Origin: Epiperipatus broadwayi
Taxonomy: Eukaryota > Onychophora > Udeonychophora > Euonychophora > Peripatidae
Reading direction: 5' to 3'
Assembly (NCBI GenBank): GCA_028023455.1
Contig: JAQFVV010006203.1
Span: 13,120,348-13,184,347, forward strand
Length of the DNA stretch: 64,000 nt
Under the pieces are notes generated by a model, which saw only the letters and a list, made by a program, of their open reading frames with translations, did not search any database and had not been told where the DNA came from. The translations under genes were made by a program, and so were the position numbers. Shown piece after piece: positions 13,575-24,893 of the stretch (positions are counted from its first letter, which is position 1; each line of letters begins with the position of its first letter).

Positions 13575-13649
13575 TTTTCTGTTCAAAGTAATCCTACGTT
13601 TTACTATCATTAATGATAATAAATAATAGGATTGCTAAGATGACAGAAA
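13575..13649. ncRNA. Hairpin A5, candidate microRNA-like precursor
   Basis: The 5' arm carries AAAGTAATCC and the 3' arm GGATTGCT. The second change restores a pair that is C/A in other A copies, while the first gives a U-G wobble on the plus strand. Confidence 0.42.
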
Positions 13650-14109
13650 GCATATGTGATAGTAAAAAAATATTGTACAGACTATATTTTCTGCCTAGAT
13701 TATTTGAAAATTTATACAAATTTTAGCAGTTTAAAATCTATAATCAAATAATAAGAGATCATCATTTTTCATTGAAAGCATCCAATTGCTTGCCATACTT
13801 TGGAAGCAAGCATATTCTGTGAATCCTATTCTTTTGTGCTTACAAAATACATTTCCTACAAATTTAACAGGTCCATTTTTATTTTAATACTTCATGGACT
13901 TTTGTTCATAAAGCACTAAATCCTCTTGCTACATACATTTCTATGTAAAAAAAAACCATTTATAAAATGTTTTGTTCCAAAATCATTCATCAACATTATC
14001 GGATGAAGAAAAAAAATTATTCAGTTATAAAATAAATCAATAAATAAAGCATTCCAATCTAATAATGTGAAATGAACAAAAAAAACTATAATTAATAATT
14101 AATTATTTA

Positions 14110-14690
14110 TATCATATAACCATGAAAATATTAAATATAATATATATATAATGTCAAGTGAAATTTACCAGGTCAATTTTATATAATAAGTGAACTGCAG
14201 TTCAATTATTTTTTAAAAGACTTGGTAAATTTCACTACATTGTTTTAATCAATATTCAAATATTATTAATCATTATGTACATGACATGTTCATTTATTGT
14301 AAAGTTTTAGAAATGAATGGAATATCTTTATTCGATAAACTTAATATCAATTATTTAAAAATCAATTTACATTAAAATGTATAGGCTGACTTAAATTTCC
14401 TCCCTAGCTGTTATTGTTCTGGATAACTCTAAATAAAAAAATCTAAAATGCAGTGAGAAGTATTCAATTTTCTTATTATAAAATTTATTAAACACGACCG
14501 CTAGAGGCAGTTCAATTATTATTTAAAATAGACTTGGTAAATTTCACATCATTATATTTACTCAATATTAAAATATTATTTATCACTATATATACATATG
14601 TAAATTCATTGGAAGCAGTCAACACTTAGACAATACCAATATCAGAAACAATCAACTATCTCAATATATAAACGAGATAATAAACAGTAA
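14110..14690. mobile_element. Inserted repeat with two direct copies of a ~105-bp motif
   Basis: This stretch interrupts the array between a partial unit and hairpin A6. The motif starting 'gcagttcaattatt' and running into 'acttggtaaatttcac' occurs at 14197-14299 and 14507-14613; the 'ggtaaatttcac' part also occurs inverted at 14159-14174. The right end (14615-14660) contains the 'cagtcaacacttagacaat' phrase seen again near 29853 and 38068. It could be a small non-autonomous element with short terminal repeats. No coding capacity. Confidence 0.55.
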
Positions 14691-14708
14691 TCAGAAAGCA
14701 ATAATAAG

Positions 14709-14783
14709 TTTTCTGTTCAAAGCAATCCTACGTTTTACTACCATTAATGATAATAAACGATAGAATTGCTAAGATGACAGAAA
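14709..14783. ncRNA. Hairpin A6, candidate microRNA-like precursor
   Basis: Identical to A4 in the conserved outer part of both arms; differs in the loop and near the inner end of the 3' arm. It restarts a unit after the inserted element at 14110-14690. Confidence 0.42.
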
Positions 14784-15297
14784 GGATATGATGGTAAAAA
14801 AATATAGAAAATTATTATATCTTCTGCCTAGATGGTGTGAAGACTTTTACAAGTCTTAGCAGTTTAAATCTATAATCAAATAAAAGATGATCATTTTTCA
14901 TTAAATGCATCCAGATGATTGCCTTACTTTGGAAGCAAGCATATTCTGTGAATTGTATTCTTTTGTGCTTACTAAATACATTTCGTACAAATTTAACAGC
15001 ACTATTTTTTATTTTTTTGCCTCATGTACTTTTGTTCATAAAGCACTAAATCCTGTCACCAAATACATTTCTGTGTAAACAAACTCATTAATAATTTTGT
15101 TTCATTCTAAAATCATTCAACAGATACCAACATATGATTTGGTTGAAATAAACTAAATACATAAACTATTCTACTGCTAGGAATATGAAGTGAACAAAAG
15201 CATTTCTTTTTTTAAGCTAACTCATTGATAAATTATTGAATTATTAATGAGTAGAAAGAAAAAAAACATTTAAAATTAACAGTAGAAAACACTAACA

Positions 15298-15367
15298 TTT
15301 TCTGCTCAAAGCAATTCTGAATCATAAGTGATAATAAATACAACAAAATTGCTAAGATAACAGAAAA
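15298..15367. ncRNA. Hairpin B3, candidate microRNA-like precursor
   Basis: Both arms match B1, but about 7 nt are missing from the loop side of the 5' arm, shortening the precursor. Confidence 0.4.
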
Positions 15368-16685
15368 ATAAGACATTATAAAAACTTAAAACAATAATAT
15401 TTTAATAAAGATATACTTTTATAAAATAATATACAGTACTGAATAAATCCCACTATCTCTTATAAGCATAAGATTATATGGTAGCGCCAAATTTATGTTC
15501 AGACCTAGTTTCTGGCTAATGGTCTTTACCTACGAAGAGCATCACTGATCACAAGAAGCATCAACTAAATACTTTTTCTGATTTTATGTTATTGAAGTGA
15601 ATAATTTAAAACATTCAAAGATTATAAGATTTTGAATCCAAACCAACCTATTTAAATAACATAGTAGTTTTAAAATATGTGTCTGACTAATAATAGTGGA
15701 AATGAAGTGTACCCTACCGACAATCAAAACCTGATCTGGGCACTGCTGTCTGATAACAATAGCAATACTGCTTAAACAAATGCCTCAGAGGTAGAATGAT
15801 AATAAACACATTGGAATCAAATATAAATAAAACAAAACAAGAGAAGTCATGTGACATTTCAACTAGAAATATACTACAGCCATTTAATTTAAAAGTGCAC
15901 GTCTCTGAATCACAAATATTCAATATAAAACTCAAATTAAAAAAATAATAATAATAACTTTAATTTTAATAACTTTTTATTCCCACTGTCTATGTTTCTT
16001 TAAATTTTATTTTTAATTTTATATATGTATCTGTCAAAAGATAGTTAATCTTTTCTAGTTACTGATTTACCACAAATTTTTAAACTTTAATAGTAAATGA
16101 AAGGCAATGATTTGTTTTATCTATTTCATTAATAACCTGACTTAAAGTATTAAACAGATTTATTTTTTATTTTTCTAAACAGATCTTGCAAAATATTTAA
16201 AGAAATATTAATCTACAAAATTCTTAATCTTACTGAATTGACAATTTGAAAAAAGAACTGCCAGGATAGAAAAAAAAAAGTAAATATGATTGTAAAACAA
16301 ATGTTATAGCAATATTAAGATTTTAGGACTTATCAAAAAAAAAGGTGCAAGAAGTACAATATGCTTTAAATAAAAAATTCACTCTTACAGAGTTACACTC
16401 AAGAAAAAACAAAACGTCATAACTGTTGAATAAAAAAGCATATAGATAGTGCTTATAAATCATTCCCTTCATAATAGGAGCTATATTAAAATGATTTCAA
16501 TATAACTATAAGACAAAAAAAATGAAGCAACAGCAGAAAAAAATAAAATGACTATTGATTTTCTTGTCTACTTCACTAATAAAAAATTTATAGAATAAAA
16601 TAGATACAGTTAATAATATTTTATTGTTATGTATATATATACATACATACAAATCAATAAATAGTAAGCAGAAAGCAGTAATAAG

Positions 16686-16760
16686 TTTTCTGTTCAAAGC
16701 AATCCTATATTTTATTACCATTAATGATAATGAATAATAGAATTGCTAAGATAACAGAAA
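16686..16760. ncRNA. Hairpin A7, candidate microRNA-like precursor
   Basis: A-type 5' arm; the 3' arm carries the B-type variant GATAACAG. The outer 7-bp stem is kept. Confidence 0.42.
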
Positions 16761-17208
16761 GCATATATGATAGTAAAAAAATATAGTACATAGATTACAT
16801 CCTCTGCCTAGACGATTTGAAGGCTTATACACATCTTGGCAGTTTAAATCTATTATTTTATTGCCTCTTGGGCTTTTGTTCATAAAGCACTAAATCGTCT
16901 CACTATATATATTTCTGTGTAAATAAAAACTATTTATAATTTTTTTTATTCTAAAATCATTTCCACAGTCGTATTGGTTGAAGAAAGAAGTTACTTACTG
17001 AGCTATGTATTCTAGATACCAACATATGAAATGGTTGAAATAAACTAAATACATAAACCATTCTGTCGATCTAGTATGAAGTGAACAAAAAAACAATAAT
17101 TAATAATTAAACATTTCTTTTTTTTAACTATCTCATTGATAAATTGATTTATTAATGAATAGAAAGAAAAAAAAAAACATTTTAAATCAGCAGAAACAAA
17201 CACTAACA

Positions 17209-17285
17209 TTTTCTGCTCAAAGCAATTCTGATTTTTATCATCACAAATGAGAATAATTACAACAAAATTGCTAAGATGACAGAAA
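17209..17285. ncRNA. Hairpin B4, candidate microRNA-like precursor
   Basis: B-type 5' arm and loop with the A-type 3' arm variant GATGACAG; pairing is retained. Confidence 0.42.
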
Positions 17286-18484
17286 AAGAAGACATTATAA
17301 AAACACTAAGCAATACTATTTTAAGAAAAATATACATTTTATATAAAGCTATTCTGAATAGTTCTAATTCAATATCTTTTATAAGCATGAGACTTCATGA
17401 CAGTGCCGAACAAGTCTTCAGATTAAGTTTCTGGTGAATGGCCTTCTATGAAGAATACTGCTTTTTCACAACAGTCACCAAAGAGATATATTTTGCTATT
17501 CAAGCCAATGGTTTAAAACATTCAAAGACCATGAAGTTTTGTATCTAAATCAATTTGCTTTAAATAATAGGATTAAAATATGTTTCCTCAATGTGATAGA
17601 GAAAAAGCAGCGCACCTTACTGAGAAAGATCAACAATAAAAAATAAGTCTGGGCATCTATTTGGCACTGCCAACTGATATCAATGGTGAAATTTGCTTAG
17701 ATAATTCACTCAGAAGTAGACTGATATGAAGTACATTACTATAAACAAAATATAGATTGAACATAAGTTAAATATCCCCATTTAATTTAGAAGTACATAT
17801 GTCTGAATCATAAGTACTCAATTTTTGAAAACTGTAAAAAATAATAACATAGTTGGTTTTAATAGCGTCTATTCATTAAATCATTATTCTTAATAATTAA
17901 TTTTTAATTTTATACATGCATCTGCCTAAAGATAAACAAATGTATCTCTGGACAAGAAAGTATTACAACCAAAAATACAATTGATGATAATCTGCATTTT
18001 AACATGAATTTATATTAATCTCTTTTAATACCTCGCTACTTTAAAAATAAATGAGATGCAATGATTTTTTTTTTATCTATTTCATCAATAACTCATTTAG
18101 TTTAGTAAAACAAATAAATTTTTAAAAATTTTCTAACTAGATCAATACAAAATATTTAAAGAAATGTTTGTGTTCATAGAATTTTGAACCTTGCTGAACT
18201 GACAATTTGGAAGAAAAAAAATTGTAATACAAAATAAATTGAAAAACAAATACTATATATGGAATAAATCCTTTGCTTCGAAGAACAACTTGTCATCACT
18301 GAATAACAAAAAAAAAAGTACAAGAAAAGAATTATATTTTAAATAATGACTTCGTTCTCAACAAGTTACAATCAATAAAAAACAAAAAATCATAACTATT
18401 GAATAAAAAGACAATATAGATAGTGGTTATAAATAATTCTCTCTATAGTATGTTCTAGAAATAATATATTTCACACAATAGATT

Positions 18485-19496
18485 AGATATTACTAGAGAA
18501 AGAGGGAATGAATGTAGTATTGAAAATTAAAATGTTTGATAATAAAAAGAGAGTATGTAATAGTGGTCATCAACATTGTTCTATGTCACCTATTTTGTTA
18601 TATTTGAGAGAAATGGAGACAGCAATAGAAATACTAGGAAGAGGGATAAAGATACCATTAACAGATGGCAATGGAGTATATATATTATCGGGTCTTTTAT
18701 TTGCTGATGATATTTTCTTGTGCACAGAAAGTAGGGAAAATATGAAAGTTATGCGAAGATGTGCACAAGGGTGAGTAAAGAGATGGGGATTAAATTTAGC
18801 AACGAAAAATCAAAAGTAATGATGATAAATGCTGGGGAAAGAGAATTTTTATTGAGAAGTATAAAGTTAAATGTGGTAAATAGGTATAATTATTTGGGAA
18901 TCATCTTAAGTAATATGAGAAATTGCTTGAATGAATGGGAGAAAAAATTGATCAATAAAGCAAAGAAAAGAAAGGGACTCATAAAGAAATTAATAGTGTT
19001 TTCATATAATAAATATGATGTAGCAAGAATTGTATGGAAGTGGCAGTAGCAAGGTTAACTTATGTAATGATGCATTGTGTTAGTAAAGGGGTGTTAGATT
19101 ATTTAGAAAAAGTACAAAGAGAAGTAGGAAGACATGCATTAGATGCAGATGTGTGGATGGTAAAGGAGGCAATTCAAGGAGAAATGGAATGGTCACGTTT
19201 TTATATGAAAGATGCAAAAAGCAAACTGAAAATGTTCAGTAGATTGAAATTTAGGGATAGTAATAGAATAGCTAAAATAGTATTTAATTGGGTTATGAAT
19301 ATAGGGCAGGCAACAAGAGAAAGGTAATATGGTATGCAGAAGATTTGGATAAAGACTTATGTCAGTATACTTGTACAAAATATAGGATGATTGTGTTAGG
19401 AGAATTGTTGAGTGGTATAGTGGCAAAGAATGGGAAAGAAGAATAAATGCATTAATAAAAAAATAGAGAATTGGGAATTAGTATAGAGAATAAAAA
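18485..19496 (+). pseudogene. Non-LTR retrotransposon RT fragment, copy 1 (5' part)
   Basis: The frames, broken by shifts, encode the last third of a LINE reverse transcriptase: a GCSMSPILLYL-like motif near 18575, the catalytic LLFADDIFL motif near 18690-18720 (F-A-D-D in place of Y-A-D-D), then thumb and post-RT segments including LEKVQREVGRHAL near 19105 and EMEWSRF near 19180. This post-RT block is shared with the decayed copy at 35.2-38.0 kb. The clade is uncertain (CR1/L2-like group suspected). The copy is 5'-truncated and interrupted by the palindromic element at 19497. No host role is implied. Confidence 0.82.
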
Positions 19497-19604
19497 AAGA
19501 GTAAATATAAACTCTCCATACATTAGCATTACTCAGTGCAAGCCAGAGTAATCTATGGATGCAGAAAGGTTTGTGCATAAAATCTTTATTTAATACCTAC
19601 TCAT

Positions 19605-19659
19605 CCAATATCCCCAGACTACTTTCTAGCTTGTGACTTTCATTAATGAGGAGCCTTGG
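19605..19659 (-). ncRNA. Decayed hammerhead-like motif (left arm of copy a)
   Basis: Minus strand: TTAATGA replaces CUGANGA and stem II is weakened, while GAAAGTAGTC and the 'ATATTGG'/'CCAAGG' ends of stem I remain. Probably inactive. Confidence 0.35.
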
Positions 19660-20131
19660 ATCTGAATACACAGCATCTAGATCCTAGGATCTAATACAAC
19701 CCTCCAGCAGCCACCTTTTACTTTTTTAGCAAAATGAAAACCCTATAATGTTTTAAAGCTAATCTCATTAGCTTATATAGCTGTATAGATCTGAACTCAG
19801 TTCAGCAGCCATACTTTTTGGTGTCTTTGGTTCTTTAATAACCACAGTCACCATAATCCTATTGGGCGAGATTGGTATTAATCCATCAAACATCACATGA
19901 TCACCATTCTTTATACTTACACAAGTTGTTTCTCACAGAGGCAAAACCAAAGACATCAAAAAGTACAGATGCTGAAATGAGTTCAGATCTATACAAGCTA
20001 ATGAGCTTAGCTTGAAAATTTTATTGTGTTTTCATTTTGCATTCAAAGATTTATAGTTAGCAAAAAAAGTAAAAGGTGGCTGCTGGGAGGGTTGCATTAG
20101 ATCCTAAGATCTAGGTGCAGTGCTCTCAAAT

Positions 20132-20186
20132 CCAAGACTCCTCACTGATGAAAGCCACAGTCTAGAAACTACTCTGGGGATATTGG
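20132..20186 (+). ncRNA. Hammerhead-like motif (right arm of copy a)
   Basis: CTGATGA is a perfect core and GAAAC follows after 13 nt. Stem I can pair (CCAAGACTCC with GGGGATATTGG). Stem III has lost its C-G pair (GAAACTACTC) and stem II is weak. Confidence 0.4.
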
Positions 20187-20341
20187 ATGAATAAGCACTA
20201 GACAGGGATTTTATGCACAAACCTTCCTGCATCCATTGATTACTCTGACTTGCACTACTGGTAGTGCTACTGCAAGGAGAATTTTGCCTCTGTGAAAAAC
20301 AACTTGTGTAAGTATGAAGAATTTGTGATCACGTGAAGTTT

Positions 20342-20850
20342 AAATATATATAGAAGTAAAAAGAATATTGGGTGTGAGTTAATTTACAATAACAGCAAGG
20401 AAAGTAGTTTACTGTTTAAAGCTCGAACAGGATCGTTAGCAACAAGGGAATATACACATAAATTGGTGGAATGTGGGTGATTTAGTCTGCAAGTTATGTA
20501 AGAAAGTCATGGAAAATATAGGGCATTTGCTAATAGAATGTAAATGATTACATTCACAAAGGGTACAAAATATGAAGTTGTGGGAGAATAAACGTAGACC
20601 AAGTGATTATACAGAAAGTAAGTTATTGGTATTTATGCTGGGGTTGGAAAAAGATAAGGGGGATCTAGATACAAAGACCATGAAGTGGACAAAGATGATG
20701 TTGTGGAAATAGAATAGAGTAGGATAGAGAAAAATATGGGAAAAACATAGGGTGTGGAGTTGAAAGGGAACATAGGATAGCTAACAGGTTTTTCTTGGAC
20801 ATATTGGCTGAGAGATTCCTGACTTCGATAAAAGAGTAGCCATATCACAT
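20342..20850 (+). pseudogene. Non-LTR retrotransposon copy 1 (3' part)
   Basis: The reading resumes after the palindromic element with LFKARTGSLATR near 20415 and a C-terminal cysteine motif, CKLCKKVMENIGHLLIEC, near 20488-20541 (CX2C...HX4C), typical of the end of many LINE ORF2 proteins. Frameshifts and stops break the frame. The 3' end lies near 20850, where array sequence (the 'ctatattaaaatgatttt' block) resumes. Confidence 0.72.
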
Positions 20851-21491
20851 CACATAGTAGGAATTATATTAAAATGATTTTACTGTAACTGAAATACATA
20901 TTAAAAAAATAACATAATTAGATAAAAAAATAAAAAGAATATTGATTTTCCTGTCCACTTTACTAACAGAAAATTTAATGTATAAAATAAATACAGTTAA
21001 TAGTGCTTTATTATTATTATTATTATTATTACAAATCTACTGGTGGTTTAAATCTATGATCAAGTAATAAGAAGTGATTTTTTAGTAATTGCTTCTTGGT
21101 TGATTGCTATGATTCCTATTTGTTTATACCTACTAAATACATTTTCATATAAATTTAACAGTTCCAAATGTGTCCTCTATCCCTTGGACTTCTATTCATA
21201 AAGCACTAAATCTTCTCACTTACTGTGTAAATAAAAATCATTTAAAAATTATTGTAAAATCATTCTGTAATATTAAAGAATGGAAATAAAAGTTATTCAT
21301 TAGTCTATGCATGCTAGATACTGACATATGATAACTAGATATACAAATCCTTTTACTGATCAAATAATATAAAGAGGAAAAAAACAATAACTAAACATTT
21401 CCTTTCTTAGCTATCTCACTAATAAATTATTAATTTATTAATGAATAAAAAGAAAAAATGTCTTTGAAATGAGCAGTAACAATCACCTATC

Positions 21492-21565
21492 TTTCTGTTC
21501 AAAGCAATTCTGATTTTTATCATCACAAATAAAAATAACTACAGAATTGCTAAGATAACAGAAAA
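21492..21565. ncRNA. Hairpin B5, candidate microRNA-like precursor
   Basis: The last copy, right of the LINE. The 5' arm is 'TTTCTGTTCAAAGCAATTC' (A-like) with a B-type loop; the 3' arm is 'GAATTGCTAAGATAACAGAA'. The arms are kept although the flanks here are the most diverged of the array. Confidence 0.42.
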
Positions 21566-22775
21566 ATAGGATCTTATGCAAACAAATCAATACTATTTTA
21601 ATAAAGATATATTTTTATAAAATCCTATACCAAATAGTTCCATCTCAATATCTTTTATAAGACTACATGTTAATATCAAATAATCTCTAAACAATATTTG
21701 GTTAATGGCCTTCTTCTACAAAGATCACTGTTTTATAACAAGAATCATCCAATAGATATATTTTCTGATATTTTGCTATTCAAGCCAATGACTTAAAACA
21801 TTCGAAGAGCATAAGATTCGGTAACCAAACCAATCTGGGACATAATTTTAATAGGATTACAATATGGCTGCTAAATAATCATAACACCAAAGCAATGCAC
21901 CTTGATATTCAGTTATCGCTGTGGACATCTGTTTGGCACTACCACTTAAAATTAATGGTTACACTTGTTTACACAAATGCTTCAGAAGTAAACTGATATA
22001 AACTACATACTGCCATTTAATTTAAAAGTACATTTGTTGGAGACACATATATTCAATTTTTAAAAACTTTAAATTGAAAAAATATATAAATATATATTAT
22101 CATTAATTTTAATAACTTCAATTTTACCATCCATGTTTCTTAAAAATTTATTTTTAATTTATAATATCTGTTTAAAGATGTATGAATACAAATCTCTAGG
22201 CAACAAAGTAATATAATCAAAATTAATGATGATAATAATCTGTCTTTTCTAGTTAACTATTTAACACAAATTTATATCCAAGAGCTTTTAAAATACATTA
22301 TAAACTATGTAGTAAATGACAGGTAATGATTTGTTAATCTACTTCAATAAGAAACTGATTTAGTTTATTAAAAATAACAGATTTTTTAAAAATCCCAAAT
22401 AAATAAATACAAAATATTTTTTTTAAAAAAAATGTTTCCGCTCATTAAAGAATTCCGAATCCTATCGAAACAACGATAGAAAAAAAAAATGTTGAGATAA
22501 CGGAAAGTAGACATGTTTATAAAATAAATACTACATTAAAACCTCTGCCTAAAAGAAAAGATTCTGTTTTTTTGTTGTTGTTTTTTTTTTGGCAATTTAC
22601 AAAAAAAAAAAACTTATACTATATAATATGCTTCAAATAAGTATATTTTTGATTAAATAAGTTCATATTTAGAGGTTATTTTTAATAAAAAACTAAGTCA
22701 TAACTACTGAATAAAAACACAATATAGAATACACCTATAAATCATTCCCTTCATAGTAGAAGCTATATTAAAATG

Positions 22776-24692
22776 GTTCTGTGTGGATATAAATATATTG
22801 TGCACACACAAAAGCATTTTATAAAGAAAAAAAATGTAAAATGTAAAATTATTCATACTGTCAAAATTAAAAAAAATGTAAGACCAGAGAACAAAAAAAC
22901 TAGTACTGAATGTTTATCTGGGTTGGTTATTGATCAGTAACTGGAAAAAAAAAAACTTTGTGATTGGAATTTGAAAACAAATTTCTCTTTTATCTAATCT
23001 GAATACGAACTCTCATGAGAATGACAGAAAATGTGCTACCATTACAGTGTGAGATCATTTCGAACATTCCCTAATTTAATAAATTTGTCAAAAGATTACA
23101 CATTAAATCCTATATAAATAAATAAAAAATTATCATTTTTACAATGAAACAGTCACATAAAATATTCAATTTTACCTGAAGTTATACACACTACCTGTGT
23201 AAAATATAATTTCCTTAATGTATATTTAGATCTAACTCTTCTTGGCTCTATTTTATCATAATCATTACAATTACATTTTTTAAAACATTATATATACATT
23301 TAAAGTCTATAAACCTGTATGCATTTAAAAATATGAATGATTTTCTTGGTTATTGAATATCTAATTAATATAATGACATTTTTAAATTAATACTAGAAGT
23401 TAGATGACAGCAACTTATCTATAAGTAAGTTCACACATAGCAGGTATTTCTCTGATATTCTGATTATTAAAGTAAGAAATTTGTTATTATGCAACATCAA
23501 ATAAATTACTACTCATTAAAATGCAATGGCTGTCACATTGATATAGAATATGAATCTTAAACAAATTTATATGTATATATAATAATAAAAAACCTTTGCT
23601 ATTATAAATTCATTTGAAAAAATTTGTAATTAACATTGAAATATCACATTTTTGTTTTTTTAAAAATGCAATGATTAGTATACTAAATAATGTCTCAAAT
23701 AAATTAAGATTCTTTAAAAAAAAAAATTCAAATTCCCTAATTATATATGTAGTACATATATATATAAGTTACAGCAACGAACTGCCCTCTAGAAAGCTCG
23801 TAGTAAAATAAAATTTGTGTGTTTATATAGTGAAAATAAAATCGTATTTCACTTAACATTCGAGGTGGTGTTCAGAACTCCAATTTGTATATCATAATTT
23901 TATAGTACTGAACTAAATAATTTATAACTTGATTATCCATATCACTTATGTATATCTTAAACATCAAGCTATTCTTTAGTCAATGGATTTTTGAAGACAC
24001 AACTTTAATTAATAAAAATGCTTTAACAAAAAGTAATAATGAAAGTGAATAAAAATAAAAACTTCTAGCTTAAACTTGGAATGAAATCTATCCTCCAACA
24101 ATTTTTTGAAGATGTGAAAAATTCACAATCTTTAAAATAATCCATTAGCTTTTTCATTAAAAAAATGAATTCCTATTCCAGATATATATATATCTTTATA
24201 GACCTAAGCAAAAAAAGATTTTCTAATTCTATCTTTCTTTCTCATTAATTTTGTTTATAAATTTGTAAACAAAAAAACACCTACCGATATAAAAATTCAA
24301 AAATATTCACGCAATCAAAAAAAAAAAAAATACACGGGATCAGACTGAATAAGTGAAATGTTACATTTATGGAAAAAAGAGAAATTTTTGGTTAGAGCGA
24401 AAACTTTTATGGCTCCATAATGCCATCCAGATATGTAATTATACTTAATACATAAAAATAATCTTTTATACAAAATATATTTAACATCTTATTGCTCATT
24501 TACAAAAGTATTCCATTTTTCCAACTAAAACTACTCACTAAAACTTTATTTCAAAGATCTAGAAAGAGACACATCTAGCAAACTAACCAACACCCAATGG
24601 AATGCTATAAAAATTATTTTACAAACTTCAGTTATTTCAATTTTGGAATGGTAATACCTATATACCATAATGATCAATGGATACAGTTTATT
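22776..24692. other. A+T-rich region downstream of the TPC1 stop codon
   Basis: No coding frame or recognisable repeat. It should include the 3' untranslated region of TPC1 (minus strand). An AATAAA on the minus strand sits directly next to the stop codon (about 24687-24692), too close to be a confident polyadenylation signal, and I cannot place the transcript end. Confidence 0.5.
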
Positions 24693-24893
24693 TTAAACCT
24701 TGAAACTAGTAGAAGGGCTCCCCTGACTTCCACTAATCACATTCTTTGGTGGCGTCCTCTGAGGTGTAGATAAACCATCATCAGAATCATCTGCTTCACC
24801 ATCTGGTTGCTCTCTTGGCTTCAATTGCTGCTTCATCTGATCTCGGAGCAGACGCCCTTCTCTCTCAGCCTGCTTTTCTTTTTGAAGCCAATA
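24693..24893 (-). CDS. TPCN1: Two-pore channel 1, last coding exon (C-terminal tail)
   Basis: Minus-strand exon of 201 nt: 66 codons and a stop. The acceptor is TTTTATTAG at 24894-24902 and the frame starts in phase 0. The peptide starts YWLQKEKQAEREGRLLRDQ, a charged helical segment equivalent to the EEIQEW...EQEQQRQ region at the end of vertebrate TPC1. It continues through an acidic DGEADDSDDG stretch and an S/T/P-rich end to a terminal TSFKV. This is the cytosolic tail of an endolysosomal cation channel gated by PI(3,5)P2 and linked to NAADP-evoked calcium release. G+C is visibly higher than in the flanks. Exon identity rests on splice phase with the exon at 33440 and on family resemblance. 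Confidence 0.85.
   Translation of the reverse strand, partial: YWLQKEKQAEREGRLLRDQMKQQLKPREQPDGEADDSDDGLSTPQRTPPKNVISGSQGSPSTSFKV

Larger units (their letters stand above)
19497..20341. mobile_element. Palindromic (fold-back) element, subfamily 1, copy a
   Basis: The left arm from 'actctccatacattagcatt' through 'gatctaatacaaccctccag' is reverse-complemented in the right half ('ctgggagggttgcattagat' near 20083 onward). The inner part is also inverted: 'ttttggtgtctttggtt' (19818) against 'aaccaaagacatcaaaaa' (19946). It is inserted in the LINE, whose C-terminal domain resumes after 20342; both flanks read 'aaatata', a possible target duplication. No coding capacity. Diverged hammerhead-like motifs sit in both arms. 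Confidence 0.82.
7000..22775. repeat. Tandem array, ancestral unit about 2.06 kb, carrying conserved hairpins
   Basis: Long blocks recur in the same order. A landmark containing 'tgacaatttg' lies near 8007, 10552, 13147, 16240 and 18201, with a diverged copy near 22470. After subtracting recognisable insertions (hAT MITE at 8599-9085, palindromic element at 11030-11580, inserted element at about 14110-14690, LINE plus palindromic element at 18485-20850), spacings are near 1.9-2.06 kb. Each unit holds an A hairpin, a B hairpin about 1 kb on, and a C block resembling a hairpin 3' arm. Each B block is followed by a decayed hammerhead-like stretch. A hairpins are duplicated at 7000/7346 and 13575/14709. 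No protein-coding frame runs through the units. The array begins about 1.9 kb downstream of the TPC1 stop, which lies on the minus strand. Confidence 0.85.

Noticed and set aside
7000-22775. CRISPR-like reading of the regularly repeated hairpins
   Set aside because: Spacing is about 1-2 kb with conserved spacers, in a eukaryotic genome; not a CRISPR array.
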